This document shows, piece by piece, positions 31,727 through 39,829 of a DNA stretch of 64,000 nt. The notes beneath the pieces were generated by a model. It was not told the DNA's origin. It did no database searches and saw only the letters and a list, made by a program, of their open reading frames with translations. Positions within the stretch are counted from its first letter, which is position 1, and each line of letters starts with the position of its first letter. A program made the translations under genes and the position numbers. The stretch comes from Candidatus Peribacteria bacterium (GTDB taxonomy: Bacteria; Patescibacteria; JAEDAM01; Absconditabacterales; Absconditicoccaceae). The stretch covers positions 20,587 to 84,586 of the forward strand of contig JAISKI010000004.1 in the NCBI GenBank assembly GCA_031261265.1, written 5' to 3'.

Positions 31727-32251
31727 TTATTTAAAGATGAATCCTAATTCCTCCAAGAATACCTGTGCTTTTTCTGGGTTTCCTGCAGTATTTACTACTG
31801 TGATTTGTAATCCCATAGGAAGAGATACCTCATCCACTCCAAATTCTGGGAAAATAGCATAGTTAACGATACCAAAGTTCAAATTTCCCTGCGGATCAAA
31901 GCTTTTCTTGGAAACTCCTGTAAAGTCTCTTACACGAGGAAGTACCAATTTTACAATTCTCTCCAAGAAATCTGTAGCTCTCTGTTTACGAAGAGTGACT
32001 TTGAGCATTACCGGTAATCCTTCACGGAGTTTAAAGTTTGAGATAGATTTTTTAGACTTACACAGATGAGGTTTCTGACCGGTGATAGTTCTCAGATTTT
32101 TTTCAAATTCTTCAAAATCTTTGTGTCCTTTTCTGGTCACCAGTGATCCGATACCCATAGATACGATTACCTTATCTACCTTTGGTACTTCATTCACATT
32201 TGTGAGCTGAAGTTTGTCTTTCATTTTTTCAAAGAGTTCTGATTTTTTCAT
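31727..32251 (-). CDS. rplE: Ribosomal protein uL5
   Basis: 174 residues; it contacts 5S rRNA and P-site t[68 protein letters not shown] and FPEFGVDEV are canonical. Normal length, no TGA codons. Confidence 0.94.
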   Translation of the reverse strand: MKKSELFEKMKDKLQLTNVNEVPKVDKVIVSMGIGSLVTRKGHKDFEEFEKNLRTITGQKPHLCKSKKSISNFKLREGLPVMLKVTLRKQRATDFLERIVKLVLPRVRDFTGVSKKSFDPQGNLNFGIVNYAIFPEFGVDEVSLPMGLQITVVNTAGNPEKAQVFLEELGFIFK

Positions 32252-32276
32252 TGAGTAAACAAACAGTTAAGTAAAA

Positions 32277-32567
32277 CTAATCAATCGCTTTCCCCGTCTT
32301 TTTCGCGATTCTGACTTTTTTCCCTTTTGAGGAAATCTCGATCCCGATTTTAGTTGGAGCTTTTTGGTCTGCCAAATAATAAGCTACATTGGAAACATGA
32401 AGCGGTAATGTCTTTTTTATGAATCCTTCACCTTTCTTAGCTTTTTTTACTACGTTAACATCTTTTACATATACAAAATCGCCGTCCACACGAGAAATAC
32501 TAGACACATTTCCTTTGTGTTTTCCTGCGATAACCACAACTGGATCTCCTTTTTTAATTTTTTTCAT
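32277..32567 (-). CDS. rplX: Ribosomal protein uL24
   Basis: 96 residues with the KOW motif KKGDPVVVIAGKHKGNVSSISRVDG and the VVKKAKKGEGFIKKTLPLHVSNVAY section. It is the first gene of this operon here. uL14 (rplN), which normally precedes it, is not in the upstream 230 bp. That gap instead holds a likely promoter and leader. Confidence 0.92.
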   Translation of the reverse strand: MKKIKKGDPVVVIAGKHKGNVSSISRVDGDFVYVKDVNVVKKAKKGEGFIKKTLPLHVSNVAYYLADQKAPTKIGIEISSKGKKVRIAKKTGKAID

Positions 32568-32761
32568 CTGGATGATTGGGTAATATAAATAAGGTGTATA
32601 AATCGGAATTATCAGAGCAAAAAAAAGTCTGATCTCCTCGACCCTGATAGCCTGCCAATGGTTAGCTAAGAGAGTATCGCACGAAATCCCACCTCACTCC
32701 TAGCACTATCACGATTTGAAAGTGTTGTAGGAGCTGGTTTTTGATGTATTCATATGGTTGA

Positions 32762-32789
32762 TGTATAATGATCTGCTACACAATTGCAA
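32762..32789 (-). promoter_or_regulatory. Predicted promoter of the rplX-rpsE operon
   Basis: On the minus strand: TTGCAA (32784-32789), a 16-bp spacer, and TATACA (32762-32767). It leaves a leader of ~190 nt before rplX, with some hairpin potential but no recognised riboswitch. Confidence 0.5.
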
Positions 32790-32798
32790 GAGAAAATT

Positions 32799-33206
32799 TT
32801 AATCATTCCTCGTCACACATTTTTGCTCTTTACATTGAACCCCTGTTAATTGTACACATCCATAGACACACTGGGGATTCCCTTTTTTCTCGTCATTTTC
32901 TCTTCGCTGAGCTATCAATTGCTGAGCAGGGGTGACAAACTGTTTATTCACGGTTATATGACAATCAAACGGACATTCTCCATAAAAAGCTTCGCAGTCG
33001 CTATCTACTTCGCAGTAGTTCCGTCTTTCTAATTGTTCATTGATAGTTTCCTTTGTTCGTTCAGCTCCAGAAAAAGCGATGGCATCCTCTGGGAGCGAGG
33101 TTTCTAGTGGTAATGGTGATGTGGGAGGTGTTTGTTGGTAGAAAAATATTCCTCCTATTACGAGGAGCAGGATGAGGAAGAGGATCCAAAGGCAGTTTTT
33201 TTTCAT
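32799..33206 (-). CDS. Membrane-anchored Cys-rich protein
   Basis: 135 residues: an N-terminal membrane anchor (CLWILFLILLLVIGGIFFY), a Pro/Ser linker, and an extracellular domain with eight Cys (YCEVDSDCEAFYGECPFDCH ... CVYGCVQLTGVQCKEQKCV). The Cys pattern suggests a disulfide-stabilised mini-domain. No family was recognised. No TGA codons. Confidence 0.6.
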   Translation of the reverse strand: MKKNCLWILFLILLLVIGGIFFYQQTPPTSPLPLETSLPEDAIAFSGAERTKETINEQLERRNYCEVDSDCEAFYGECPFDCHITVNKQFVTPAQQLIAQRRENDEKKGNPQCVYGCVQLTGVQCKEQKCVTRND

Positions 33207-33351
33207 AGGAAAAAAAGAAAAATAAATCTGCTATTAAGATAGGTATTTTTTTACAGATTGCAAGTTTATTTGTTATATATTATTTTTGACGTATGCAAGA
33301 GAGTATTTGTAAATATAAATTTATATCATATTAAAAAAAGTAAATTTGCTC

Positions 33352-33380
33352 TTGACATTTGATATATATATGCGTATAAT
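33352..33380 (+). promoter_or_regulatory. Perfect-consensus sigma70-type promoter before hflK
   Basis: TTGACA (33352-33357), exactly 17 bp, then TATAAT (33375-33380). The spacer gatatatatatgcg resembles that of 17549-17577. It precedes a ~140-nt leader. Confidence 0.85.
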
Positions 33381-33418
33381 AAACAAGTAAAACAAAATAA
33401 TAAATAAAAAAAACGATG

Positions 33419-33431
33419 TGGTTCTTTAACA
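33419..33431 (+). promoter_or_regulatory. boxA-like antitermination sequence in hflK leader
   Basis: tggttctttaaca closely resembles the bacterial rRNA boxA core (GCTCTTTAACA). A second version (tgttccttaaca) lies at 63156-63167 before the 23S rRNA. Its role in front of a protein operon is uncertain. Confidence 0.4.
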
Positions 33432-33526
33432 TTTGAAAAATATATAAACCGTCTGAATAAGCGAAAGGAAGACGTAAAAATCGAAGTAGCAAAAAAATTA
33501 AGTAGTAATTTAAAAAAAATTAAGAA

Positions 33527-34522
33527 ATGAAACAGAAATTGTTAAATTTATTGAATTTCCTCGGATTTCAATTTGAGGAAAGTAAATACAATGATGAATG
33601 GGAATTGAAAGGATTTAAGATACTCCCATTGAATTGGATTATTCTATGTGTAGCTATTTACTTAGCATTCGGTATTGTTTTCGGTACGTTCTACAACGTA
33701 GGAGAAAAACAAAATGCCTCTGTAGAACACTTTGGTAAATATTCCCATACCATAAATGCTGGTATTGGTGTTAAAATACCTTTCATTACCGAGATAAGGA
33801 AGGTAAATACCAAAGAACGTCATCGATGGGAGCTGGGGTTCAGAACGACAGGACCGGACATTCCAGATGAAGATCGTCCTGAGGAATCAATAATGTTGAC
33901 TAAGGGCGGACATTTAGGGGAAGTTAACTGGATTATCCAATATACCATAAATGATCCCTATAATTGGCTGTATCAAGTAAAAGCTCCAGACTTAGTATTA
34001 GATCTTTTGTCACAAAGTTCTATGAGATTAATAGTAGGACAAACGACCTTGGATGATATTTTAACTACCGAAAAGTTGGCAATCCAAGAGAAAAATAAAA
34101 AACTATTACAGTCATATTGTGACTTTATAGAATTAGATGTGACAATCGATGAAGTGAAACTTCAAGATTGTGCACCTCCCGTTCCCGAGGTAAAAGCTGC
34201 CTATAATCAGGTAATGAATTCTCTGAAGGATCAGGAAAGATTTGTCAAGGAGGCTAATGAATATGTAAATAAGGTTATTCCTATAGCACAAGGAGATTCG
34301 GCAGAAACCATAAATAAAGCGATTGGATATGCCTCTGAAAGAATGAATAAGGCAAAAGGAGAAGTAGCTAAATTTACTGAAACCTATGAAGCCTATAAAA
34401 AAGATCCAATTACCACTCGCAAAAAAATGTGGTATCAGGCTCAACAAGAGGTCCTATACGGAGCAAAGAAAACCGTTATTGATAACGGAAATATGTTAAA
34501 TATTAAAAATTATGGAAAATGA
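33527..34522 (+). CDS. hflK: HflK-like SPFH/prohibitin-domain protein, ends at TGA
   Basis: 331 residues. N-terminal membrane segment (WIILCVAIYLAFGIVFGTF) and SPFH domain (QNASVEHFGKYSHTINAGIGVKIPF; VNWIIQYTINDPYNWLYQV; LLSQSSMRLIVGQTTLDDILTT). The coiled-coil C-terminus contains VKLQDCAPPVPEVKAAYNQVMNSLKDQERFVKEAN, strongly HflK-like. HflK-HflC form a large membrane cage that modulates FtsH. The stop TGA overlaps the hflC start (ATGA). Reading it as Gly would add only eight residues before TAA 34547-34549. All ~22 glycines are GGN. Confidence 0.8.
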   Translation: MKQKLLNLLNFLGFQFEESKYNDEWELKGFKILPLNWIILCVAIYLAFGIVFGTFYNVGEKQNASVEHFGKYSHTINAGIGVKIPFITEIRKVNTKERHRWELGFRTTGPDIPDEDRPEESIMLTKGGHLGEVNWIIQYTINDPYNWLYQVKAPDLVLDLLSQSSMRLIVGQTTLDDILTTEKLAIQEKNKKLLQSYCDFIELDVTIDEVKLQDCAPPVPEVKAAYNQVMNSLKDQERFVKEANEYVNKVIPIAQGDSAETINKAIGYASERMNKAKGEVAKFTETYEAYKKDPITTRKKMWYQAQQEVLYGAKKTVIDNGNMLNIKNYGK

Positions 34523-35379
34523 AAAAAATATTTGAAAATCAAAAATTAAATCAAATTGGAGCAATTATTGTTATATTGCTTTTCATTGTCGGGTATCGTT
34601 CTGTCTTTGAATTAAGAGAGAGCGAACAGGCGGCTGCCTTCATTGGAGGAGCACCACAGAGGAATTATACCCAAGCAGGGTTAAACTTGAAATTCCCCTG
34701 GGAATCATTGAGAATAGCTGACAAGCGATTATTACTGCACACTGGAAAGGAGTTAATTCTCCAAGAAAGGACGCATAAGAATATGCTCTTTGACTATTTC
34801 ACATTATTCCATATTGATAATCCAATTCTTTACATGACGAAAGTCGGGGATTTAGGAAAGGCCACCAGGCGAATAGACGATAATCTGGGTTCTGATATTG
34901 CTGCCGTAATTGGGGCCAATACCTTAGATGATATCGTTACTTATAGGCGTCCAGAGCTGCTGGATACTATTAAGGCGATGTCTAATGACGGCCTGTCAGA
35001 TATCGCATTAAGCCTAAGGTTTTTTTCCTTTAATCGGGTAGAATTACCAGATGAAAATAAGCCAGCAGTTTACAGCGACATGATTGCCGACCGCACAAAA
35101 ATTAGTACCTCCTACCAAGAAGAGGGACATAGGATGGCAAAGGAAATCACCAGTGAGGCTGATTCCAGGGCAAGGACAATTAGATCAACCGCCGAAGCGA
35201 TGGCGGATTCTATTACTGGAAAGGCTGATGGAGATGCCTTAGAGTTGATGAATAGGGCATACTCCCGTAGCAAGGAGCTCTTTGAACTCTACAACGAGGT
35301 TGAAACATACAAAAAAGCGTATGGTGAAAACACTGAGTGGATTATCGATGGGAAAAATCTTCTCACTCCTCCTAAGTAA
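34519..35379 (+). CDS. hflC: HflC-like SPFH/prohibitin-domain protein
   Basis: 286 residues. Membrane anchor (IGAIIVILLFIVGYRSVF), SPFH domain (LRESEQAAAFIGGAP; GLNLKFPWESLRIADKRLL; FTLFHIDNPILYMTKVGDL), and the HflC-type coiled coil (YSDMIADRTKISTSYQEEGHRMAKEITSEADSRARTIRSTAE). The start overlaps hflK by four bases, so translation is probably coupled. It ends in TAA with a terminator 33 bp later. No TGA glycine codons, like its partner. Confidence 0.8.
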   Translation: MKKIFENQKLNQIGAIIVILLFIVGYRSVFELRESEQAAAFIGGAPQRNYTQAGLNLKFPWESLRIADKRLLLHTGKELILQERTHKNMLFDYFTLFHIDNPILYMTKVGDLGKATRRIDDNLGSDIAAVIGANTLDDIVTYRRPELLDTIKAMSNDGLSDIALSLRFFSFNRVELPDENKPAVYSDMIADRTKISTSYQEEGHRMAKEITSEADSRARTIRSTAEAMADSITGKADGDALELMNRAYSRSKELFELYNEVETYKKAYGENTEWIIDGKNLLTPPK

Positions 35380-35412
35380 TTCTTAGGGAGAGTGAAATAA
35401 AACAATAAAAGA

Positions 35413-35447
35413 GCTGGCAGGAGAATCTCCTTGTCAGCCTTTTTTTA
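35413..35447 (+). terminator. Rho-independent terminator after hflKC
   Basis: gctggcaggag / ctccttgtcagc with a 3-nt loop, followed by seven T. Confidence 0.85.
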
Positions 35448-35459
35448 ATAAAAAATCTC

Positions 35460-35487
35460 TTGAATACTATCAGTATATCTCTATAAT
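35460..35487 (+). promoter_or_regulatory. Predicted promoter of the acyltransferase gene
   Basis: TTGAAT (35460-35465), 16 bp, TATAAT (35482-35487), then an A-rich leader to ATG 35528. Confidence 0.65.
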
Positions 35488-35527
35488 GTCCATATAAAAT
35501 AAACCCATATAAATAAAAAACAAAAAA

Positions 35528-36103
35528 ATGAAAAAATGTTTAGCAAAACTCGCACTCTTCCTCCTAGGGTGGAAGATTTACCTGACTACGCAGAGGATAC
35601 TCACCGATAAAAAGTATCTCCTGATCGCTGCTCCTCATACCAGTAGTATGGACTTTATCCTCGGGAAGCTGATATATCTAGCTTTAGGGAAGGAATCCAA
35701 ATTCTTCATTAAAAAGGAGTCGTTCCAAGGATTGATTAAAAATCTGCTCATTGCCCTCGGAGGGATTCCTATTGATAGGAATAGTCCGCGAGAAGCTGTG
35801 AAAATTGCCAAACGTTTGGAAAGTGAGGATCTGATCATTATTCTCACTCCCGAGGGTACCCGAAAAGCCACCAATCACTGGCACAATGGCTTCTATTCCA
35901 TTGCTAAAAGGGCAAAAACCCCCGTATTTATCGGGGTACTCGATTATGGCAAGAAAACTTGTACCCTCGGACCATCCTTTCAATTCTCTCCAGACTTCAA
36001 TTTTGAGGAGGATATGAAACAGCTTTCTTGTTTCTATTCTCGCTCTCAAGCGAAGTATCCTGTGCAGTTCTTGCATCATGGAGAAGCTCATGGAGAAGAA
36101 TAA
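35528..36103 (+). CDS. PlsC-like 1-acylglycerol-3-phosphate acyltransferase
   Basis: 191 residues. Acyltransferase motifs in order: APHTSSMDF (catalytic H-x4-D), ESKFFIKKESF, ALGGIPIDRN, and LTPEGTRKATNHW. The N-terminal hydrophobic stretch may associate with the membrane. It transfers an acyl chain in phospholipid (or a similar) synthesis. SR1-type genomes have very limited lipid synthesis, so it may remodel scavenged lipids (inference). No TGA codons; the A-rich leader is as in the other standard-code-like genes. Confidence 0.85.
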   Translation: MKKCLAKLALFLLGWKIYLTTQRILTDKKYLLIAAPHTSSMDFILGKLIYLALGKESKFFIKKESFQGLIKNLLIALGGIPIDRNSPREAVKIAKRLESEDLIIILTPEGTRKATNHWHNGFYSIAKRAKTPVFIGVLDYGKKTCTLGPSFQFSPDFNFEEDMKQLSCFYSRSQAKYPVQFLHHGEAHGEE

Positions 36104-36128
36104 ATCACCAAGACGGTTTGCCCGTCTG

Positions 36129-36159
36129 CCCCTCAACCTGTTTTGAGGGGATTTTTTTT
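36129..36159 (+). terminator. Rho-independent terminator
   Basis: cccctcaa / ttgagggg with an 8-nt loop, then a run of T. A smaller hairpin agacgg/cccgtct precedes it. Confidence 0.85.
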
Positions 36160-37459
36160 ATGATATTTCTTTATGTCGATTTCCGTCTTCGTTCTTATTA
36201 AATCCCTCCTCCTCAGCAAAAATATCATAAATTTGCTTTGCTAACGCTAGGGAAAGGTGAGGGACATCGCTCTCCCTTTCTACTAATTTCCCCTTAAGTT
36301 CATCATAGACTAAGTCTGTACGCGGATAGGTTGTCCATTTGTTATTTTCTCAGGAAATGAGTTCTATTCCCCTGCAATGATATTTTTTAGCCAAGAGTAC
36401 TGCTACCTGATACAAGGTCTCTTTCCATGGGAGAGTATGGGTAATGGTTTCTACGCCCTGCCTTTTAGTCCTGCCATATCTATCAAAATAAGAAGCTGAT
36501 ACCGCTTGGATTTGATGGATAAAAAGTGTATTCTCATCTTTCAAAGAAAAGGAGAGCGTGGCCAAAGGAGTTTTTCCTTGAAAAAGCCCAATCCCAAAAG
36601 GACCATCCAAATATATAGCGTATTCCTTTCCAGAAAAGTCTTGATGTAGGTCATTCTTATCTCTTCTAGCTACTTTTATATATTTCTTTTTCCCATTAAT
36701 ACTACTAGATGCATAGGTAGTCCTTCCTTCAAAAAAATCCTCTTTAAAGGGCTCTTCCTGAGTGTTTACTTCTTTCCCCCATCGCCCCTCTGCATGTCCA
36801 TATTCAGTTTTATTTACGGTTGATAGTGCTTGTAGAGAAAACCCTTCCCCTAAACCTTCCTTCACACACTGCTCAACTTCGGGAGACTCTAAGGTAGTAG
36901 GCAGATTTTTTGCCATTTCAAATAAAAGAAGAGTCTGATAAATATCATAGTTATGATGATGGAGCTTCCGCTGTACAGAATAAGCTTTTTCCAAAAATTG
37001 AACATGTCTTTCGGATCCTACAAAAGGGAGAGAGATTAAATATCTTTCCAACTTTTCACGACTATTCCCATAATAATAGCAATGATGCCATATCCAAAAG
37101 AGCATTGCTACTCAAAACTTTTCCTTGAGAGTTTTAAAATCTACCGTATGAATGAGGAGATCTGCAAAAGCTCTTTTCGTATTTTCTGGCAAAGACTCCA
37201 AAAAGCTAATAGTCAGATGTTGATCAGATTTTTTGAGTAATTCATCACATAATTCGCTGGGAGTTTTGGGATATCTGTAATCGACGACCTTCCAATAGTG
37301 ATCTGCTTCTTCTTTTTCTTTCACAAGTTTTTTAAGTTTTTCTAGAGTAGAAACTTCTACAATTTTATAGGTATCTCAAAAAACCTCCTGCCACAGCTGT
37401 TCAAGGTCACGGGTCTGGGGAGTAGTGATGATTTCTGATGTTGAAGGTAGGTGTTTCAT
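36158..37459 (-). CDS. Unknown 433-residue protein
   Basis: Assembled across three TGAs (after VF, EKF and LIS), all read as Gly. No signal peptide. The N-terminal half is helical and Lys/Glu-rich (YKIVEVSTLEKLKKLVKEKEEADHYWKVV). The C-terminal half is mixed alpha/beta (KYIKVARRDKNDLHQDFSGKEYAIYLDGPFGIGLFQ, FIHQIQAVSASYFDRYGRTKRQGVE). No family was recognised. It lies between standard-code-like genes but is itself recoded, which shows the two styles are interleaved. ATG 37459 is the first start; TAA 36158-36160. Confidence 0.6.
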
Positions 37460-37507
37460 AGAGATAAGTATACTCAAAAGAACTGATTTTGTCAATTTTT
37501 CTCCAAC

Positions 37508-37541
37508 ATAAAAAAGGCTGACCATGAACCAGGTCAACCTC
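37508..37541 (-). terminator. Rho-independent terminator (minus strand)
   Basis: Stem aggctgacc / ggtcaacct, loop atgaacca, with a T run on the minus strand, downstream of the gene at 37561-38415. Confidence 0.8.
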
Positions 37542-37560
37542 TTTACTATAGTAGATCCCT

Positions 37561-38415
37561 TCAATAGGTGGGACCAAATTTATCTTTTTCTTCTTTTTCT
37601 TTCCTGAGCCTTGCCCTTTCTTTTTCTTCTCGGGCTTCTTTTTGTGCCGCTTTTTTTCTCTTGCGACTTTGAGCTAAAGACCTCCGCCACCCCTGAGTCC
37701 AGAAGTAGAGACACAAGAAAAAGCTTACTCCAGTAATGCTACTTTCGTAGAGAATACCAGAGCTCCAAGAATGGTCAAAAGCAACCAAGCCCCCAACCGC
37801 TAAAGTAAGGACCGCTGAGGCTATACCCCCAAGAACGATACTCACAAAGATTTCCTCACTCTCCTCAGCATCCAATGCTTTGCAAAAGAGGCAGGTAATG
37901 AAGATCCCACTGGCAAGAAACGCTAGCCAAAGGATCATCCACACTTCCGTGGGGAAGAAATCCTCTTTTGTTATTTCAAAGTTTAGGATTACATCCCTCT
38001 CAAGGGAAAATTCAACCTCTCCAACATTTTTCGCCTCCAGTTTAGCATCATAGGCGAATTGGTGGGTTTTGTCTATCACTTCTGTCTTCAGGTGTAGATG
38101 ATCTACTTCCAAGTAGTCACAGCTGCAACCGATGAATTTAGCGGTCCCAAGGACACCTACGGTATCAATGGAGAGTTTCCAATACAAGGTATCTCCTGTT
38201 CTCCAGACCTTAGAAGCAATATCCTCGGTCTTGCCAACGAAGACTTGGTTTTCCTCTTTGAGGTTCTCTGCATAGATAAAAAGTAACCCTTTTCTGATAT
38301 TTTTCTCTTTTTCCTGTTGGTCTTTTGTCTCCTGATCCACAGGAGCACATCCAACATTGAATATCAGTACTCCCGTAAGGAGACTGAATATCATTTTTTT
38401 AATCAAATTTTTCAT
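37561..38415 (-). CDS. Lipoprotein-type membrane protein, paralogue of 38445 gene, ends at TGA
   Basis: 284 residues. Signal peptide with lipobox (MIFSLLTGVLIFNVGC), then an extracellular beta-domain (QVFVGKTEDIASKVWRTGDTLYWKLSIDTVGVLGTAKFIGCSCDY), three membrane segments (WMILWLAFLASGIFITCLF, IFVSIVLGGIASAVLTLAVGGLVAF, SITGVSFFLCLYFWTQGW) and a cytoplasmic Arg/Lys/Glu tail. Domain order and motif spacing match the neighbouring protein. It stops at TGA 37561-37563; read as Gly it would add four more residues (RDLL) to TAG 37546-37548. ATG 38415 gives a proper signal peptide. Confidence 0.6.
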   Translation of the reverse strand: MKNLIKKMIFSLLTGVLIFNVGCAPVDQETKDQQEKEKNIRKGLLFIYAENLKEENQVFVGKTEDIASKVWRTGDTLYWKLSIDTVGVLGTAKFIGCSCDYLEVDHLHLKTEVIDKTHQFAYDAKLEAKNVGEVEFSLERDVILNFEITKEDFFPTEVWMILWLAFLASGIFITCLFCKALDAEESEEIFVSIVLGGIASAVLTLAVGGLVAFDHSWSSGILYESSITGVSFFLCLYFWTQGWRRSLAQSRKRKKAAQKEAREEKERARLRKEKEEKDKFGPTY

Positions 38416-38444
38416 CTTTAATTTTTTTTTGAGACTTTTTAATT

Positions 38445-39200
38445 TTAATAAGAGCAATGTTCTGTTTGTTTCTCAACTTTTTTCTCAATTCTTCTTTTTT
38501 TCCAAGTTGAGTAGTAGTTTGCTATCTTGTTCCCCCACATATAGTGGGTAATCCCTCCAATCAAGGCGAGATAGATCGCAAGTTCTAATGGGAACCAGGT
38601 TCCTGAGAAGATCCAGAGCAACATGGTAAAGGCTGTCAGAGCTACTCCAGCCATGACACACCAACCTTCCTCGTCATCTTTGCCCGCTGATGTCCAAAGC
38701 TTAGTGAACATCAAGAATTCAAATAACACCAACAGGACCAAGGTAAAAATCCATTCCCAGGTGTGTACAACGCCTGCCTTAGATATTTTCTTTTCTAGTT
38801 TAAAGGAATAGACCATTCCTTCGCCAAATAGGGTTTTGCCCTTCTTCATCTTTACTTCAGCCTTGTAATAGACCTTTTTAAAGACGTTAGATTCTTTGAC
38901 CAAGGGAAATTTCATCTCTCCTTCGCTGGTGAATTTTTCATTACAATCACAATCATTGTCCCCGAGGGTGACGGTGCCGATTTTTCCCACTTCTTTCAGA
39001 GATAGTGTCCATAAAATTACATCACCGTTCCGTTCCAAGACAGACTTCACATCCCCGACTTGTTGGGTCACGGGAAATTCAATACTGTTGTAATTTTCTG
39101 AGAGCACGAATGCTCCCTTTTGGATGACTTCCGTCTTCCCCATTGCTGTTGCCGATACGATCAGGCAAAGCAAAATACTAAAAATTTTTTTCTTTTTCAT
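38445..39200 (-). CDS. Signal-peptide membrane protein, paralogue of 37561 gene
   Basis: 251 residues. Signal peptide (IFSILLCLIVSATAMG), beta-domain with GDVILWTLSLKEVGKIGTVTLGDNDCDC (compare GDTLYWKLSIDTVGVLGTAKFIGCSCDY in the neighbour), two or three membrane segments (WIFTLVLLVLFEFLMFTKL, VMAGVALTAFTMLLWIFSG, LELAIYLALIGGITHYMWG), and a short basic tail. It is the first gene of a two-gene unit with its own promoter. Function unknown. No TGA glycines; TAA stop. Confidence 0.6.
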   Translation of the reverse strand: MKKKKIFSILLCLIVSATAMGKTEVIQKGAFVLSENYNSIEFPVTQQVGDVKSVLERNGDVILWTLSLKEVGKIGTVTLGDNDCDCNEKFTSEGEMKFPLVKESNVFKKVYYKAEVKMKKGKTLFGEGMVYSFKLEKKISKAGVVHTWEWIFTLVLLVLFEFLMFTKLWTSAGKDDEEGWCVMAGVALTAFTMLLWIFSGTWFPLELAIYLALIGGITHYMWGNKIANYYSTWKKRRIEKKVEKQTEHCSY

Positions 39201-39254
39201 ACTGTCTTTTTTTTAATTTGTTATTTTTTTTGTTGATTTTTATTTACTTATTTA

Positions 39255-39282
39255 ATAATAATGATTTTCTATATAAATTCAA
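39255..39282 (-). promoter_or_regulatory. Predicted promoter (minus strand)
   Basis: Minus strand TTGAAT (39277-39282), 16 bp, TATTAT (39255-39260), then an A-rich leader to ATG 39200. Confidence 0.5.
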
Positions 39283-39309
39283 GCCTAATTTTTTTTCTCA
39301 AATTTTCTC

Positions 39310-39337
39310 TTGATTTTCCATCCCAATTTTATACACT
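39310..39337 (+). promoter_or_regulatory. Predicted promoter of tRNA-Gly(UCA)
   Basis: TTGATT (39310-39315), 16 bp, TACACT (39332-39337), 30 bp before the tRNA. An overlapping TATACA would give a 14-bp spacer. Confidence 0.4.
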
Positions 39338-39367
39338 CTAGCCACTTATGGGTAGAAATGACGTTGT

Positions 39368-39441
39368 GCGGATATGATGTAGTTGGTGTAGCATAGCAGA
39401 CTTCAGCTCTGCTCGTACGGGTTCAAGTCCCGTTATCCGCT
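39368..39441 (+). tRNA. tRNA-Gly(UCA), decodes UGA as glycine
   Basis: A 74-nt cloverleaf. Acceptor GCGGATA/TATCCGC, D arm ATGT/AGCAT-type with GG in the loop, anticodon arm GCAGA-CTTCAGC-TCTGC with anticodon TCA at 39403-39405, and T arm ACGGG-TTCAAGT-CCCGT. The discriminator is T (39441). Bacterial glycine identity depends on U73, C35, G1-C72 and C2-G71, and all four are present here. The anticodon pairs with UGA. This matches the in-frame TGAs at conserved glycine positions throughout the window. G37 rather than A37 follows the anticodon, which is slightly unusual. Confidence 0.93.
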
Positions 39442-39481
39442 ATGTATTCTTGGGTATCTCTTTACTCCTTATTGGTGGATA

Positions 39482-39721
39482 ATGAAGCAATTTTTCCTCT
39501 GATTCCTATTTATGGCAGTGGGTGGTGCTCTGATGTATCGATCCTATCCGATTATGGAAATGTTTGGGAAAAGCACTTGGGCTGAGCAAAATCTCTGAGG
39601 AACCAGAAATCTGATTTACCTTGGTGGATTCGCACTTATTATCGTTGGTGGATTGATCATGTTTGGAATTGTGCATGTAGCGAATCCGACAGACTCACTT
39701 CCAGAAATGACGACGGTGTAA
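39482..39721 (+). CDS. Small two-helix membrane protein
   Basis: 79 residues with two TGA-coded Gly. Two hydrophobic segments (QFFLGFLFMAVGGALMY and LIYLGGFALIIVGGLIMFGIVHVA) are separated by a ~25-residue loop. No family was recognised. It is squeezed between tRNA-Gly(UCA) and tRNA-Tyr (2 bp before the latter), so it is probably on the same transcript. It can only be seen as one ORF in code 25. Confidence 0.65.
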
Positions 39722-39722
39722 T

Positions 39723-39805
39723 GGGGAGATGGCAGAGCGGTCAATTGCAACTGACTGTAAATCAGTCGCCTCACGGCTACGTAGGTTCAAATCCTACTCT
39801 CCCCA
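39723..39805 (+). tRNA. tRNA-Tyr(GUA)
   Basis: Class II tRNA with acceptor GGGGAGA/TCTCCCC, anticodon loop CTGTAAA (GTA), a long variable arm, T loop TTCAAAT, and discriminator A. Type and length fit bacterial tRNA-Tyr. Confidence 0.93.
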
Positions 39806-39829
39806 AATCTTAAAAGAAAGTAAACTAAA

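Noticed and set aside
17549..39282. Chimeric assembly as sole explanation of the standard-code-like genes
   Set aside because: The genes are interleaved with recoded ones at several separate places, so many independent misjoins would be needed. It cannot be fully excluded without reads.
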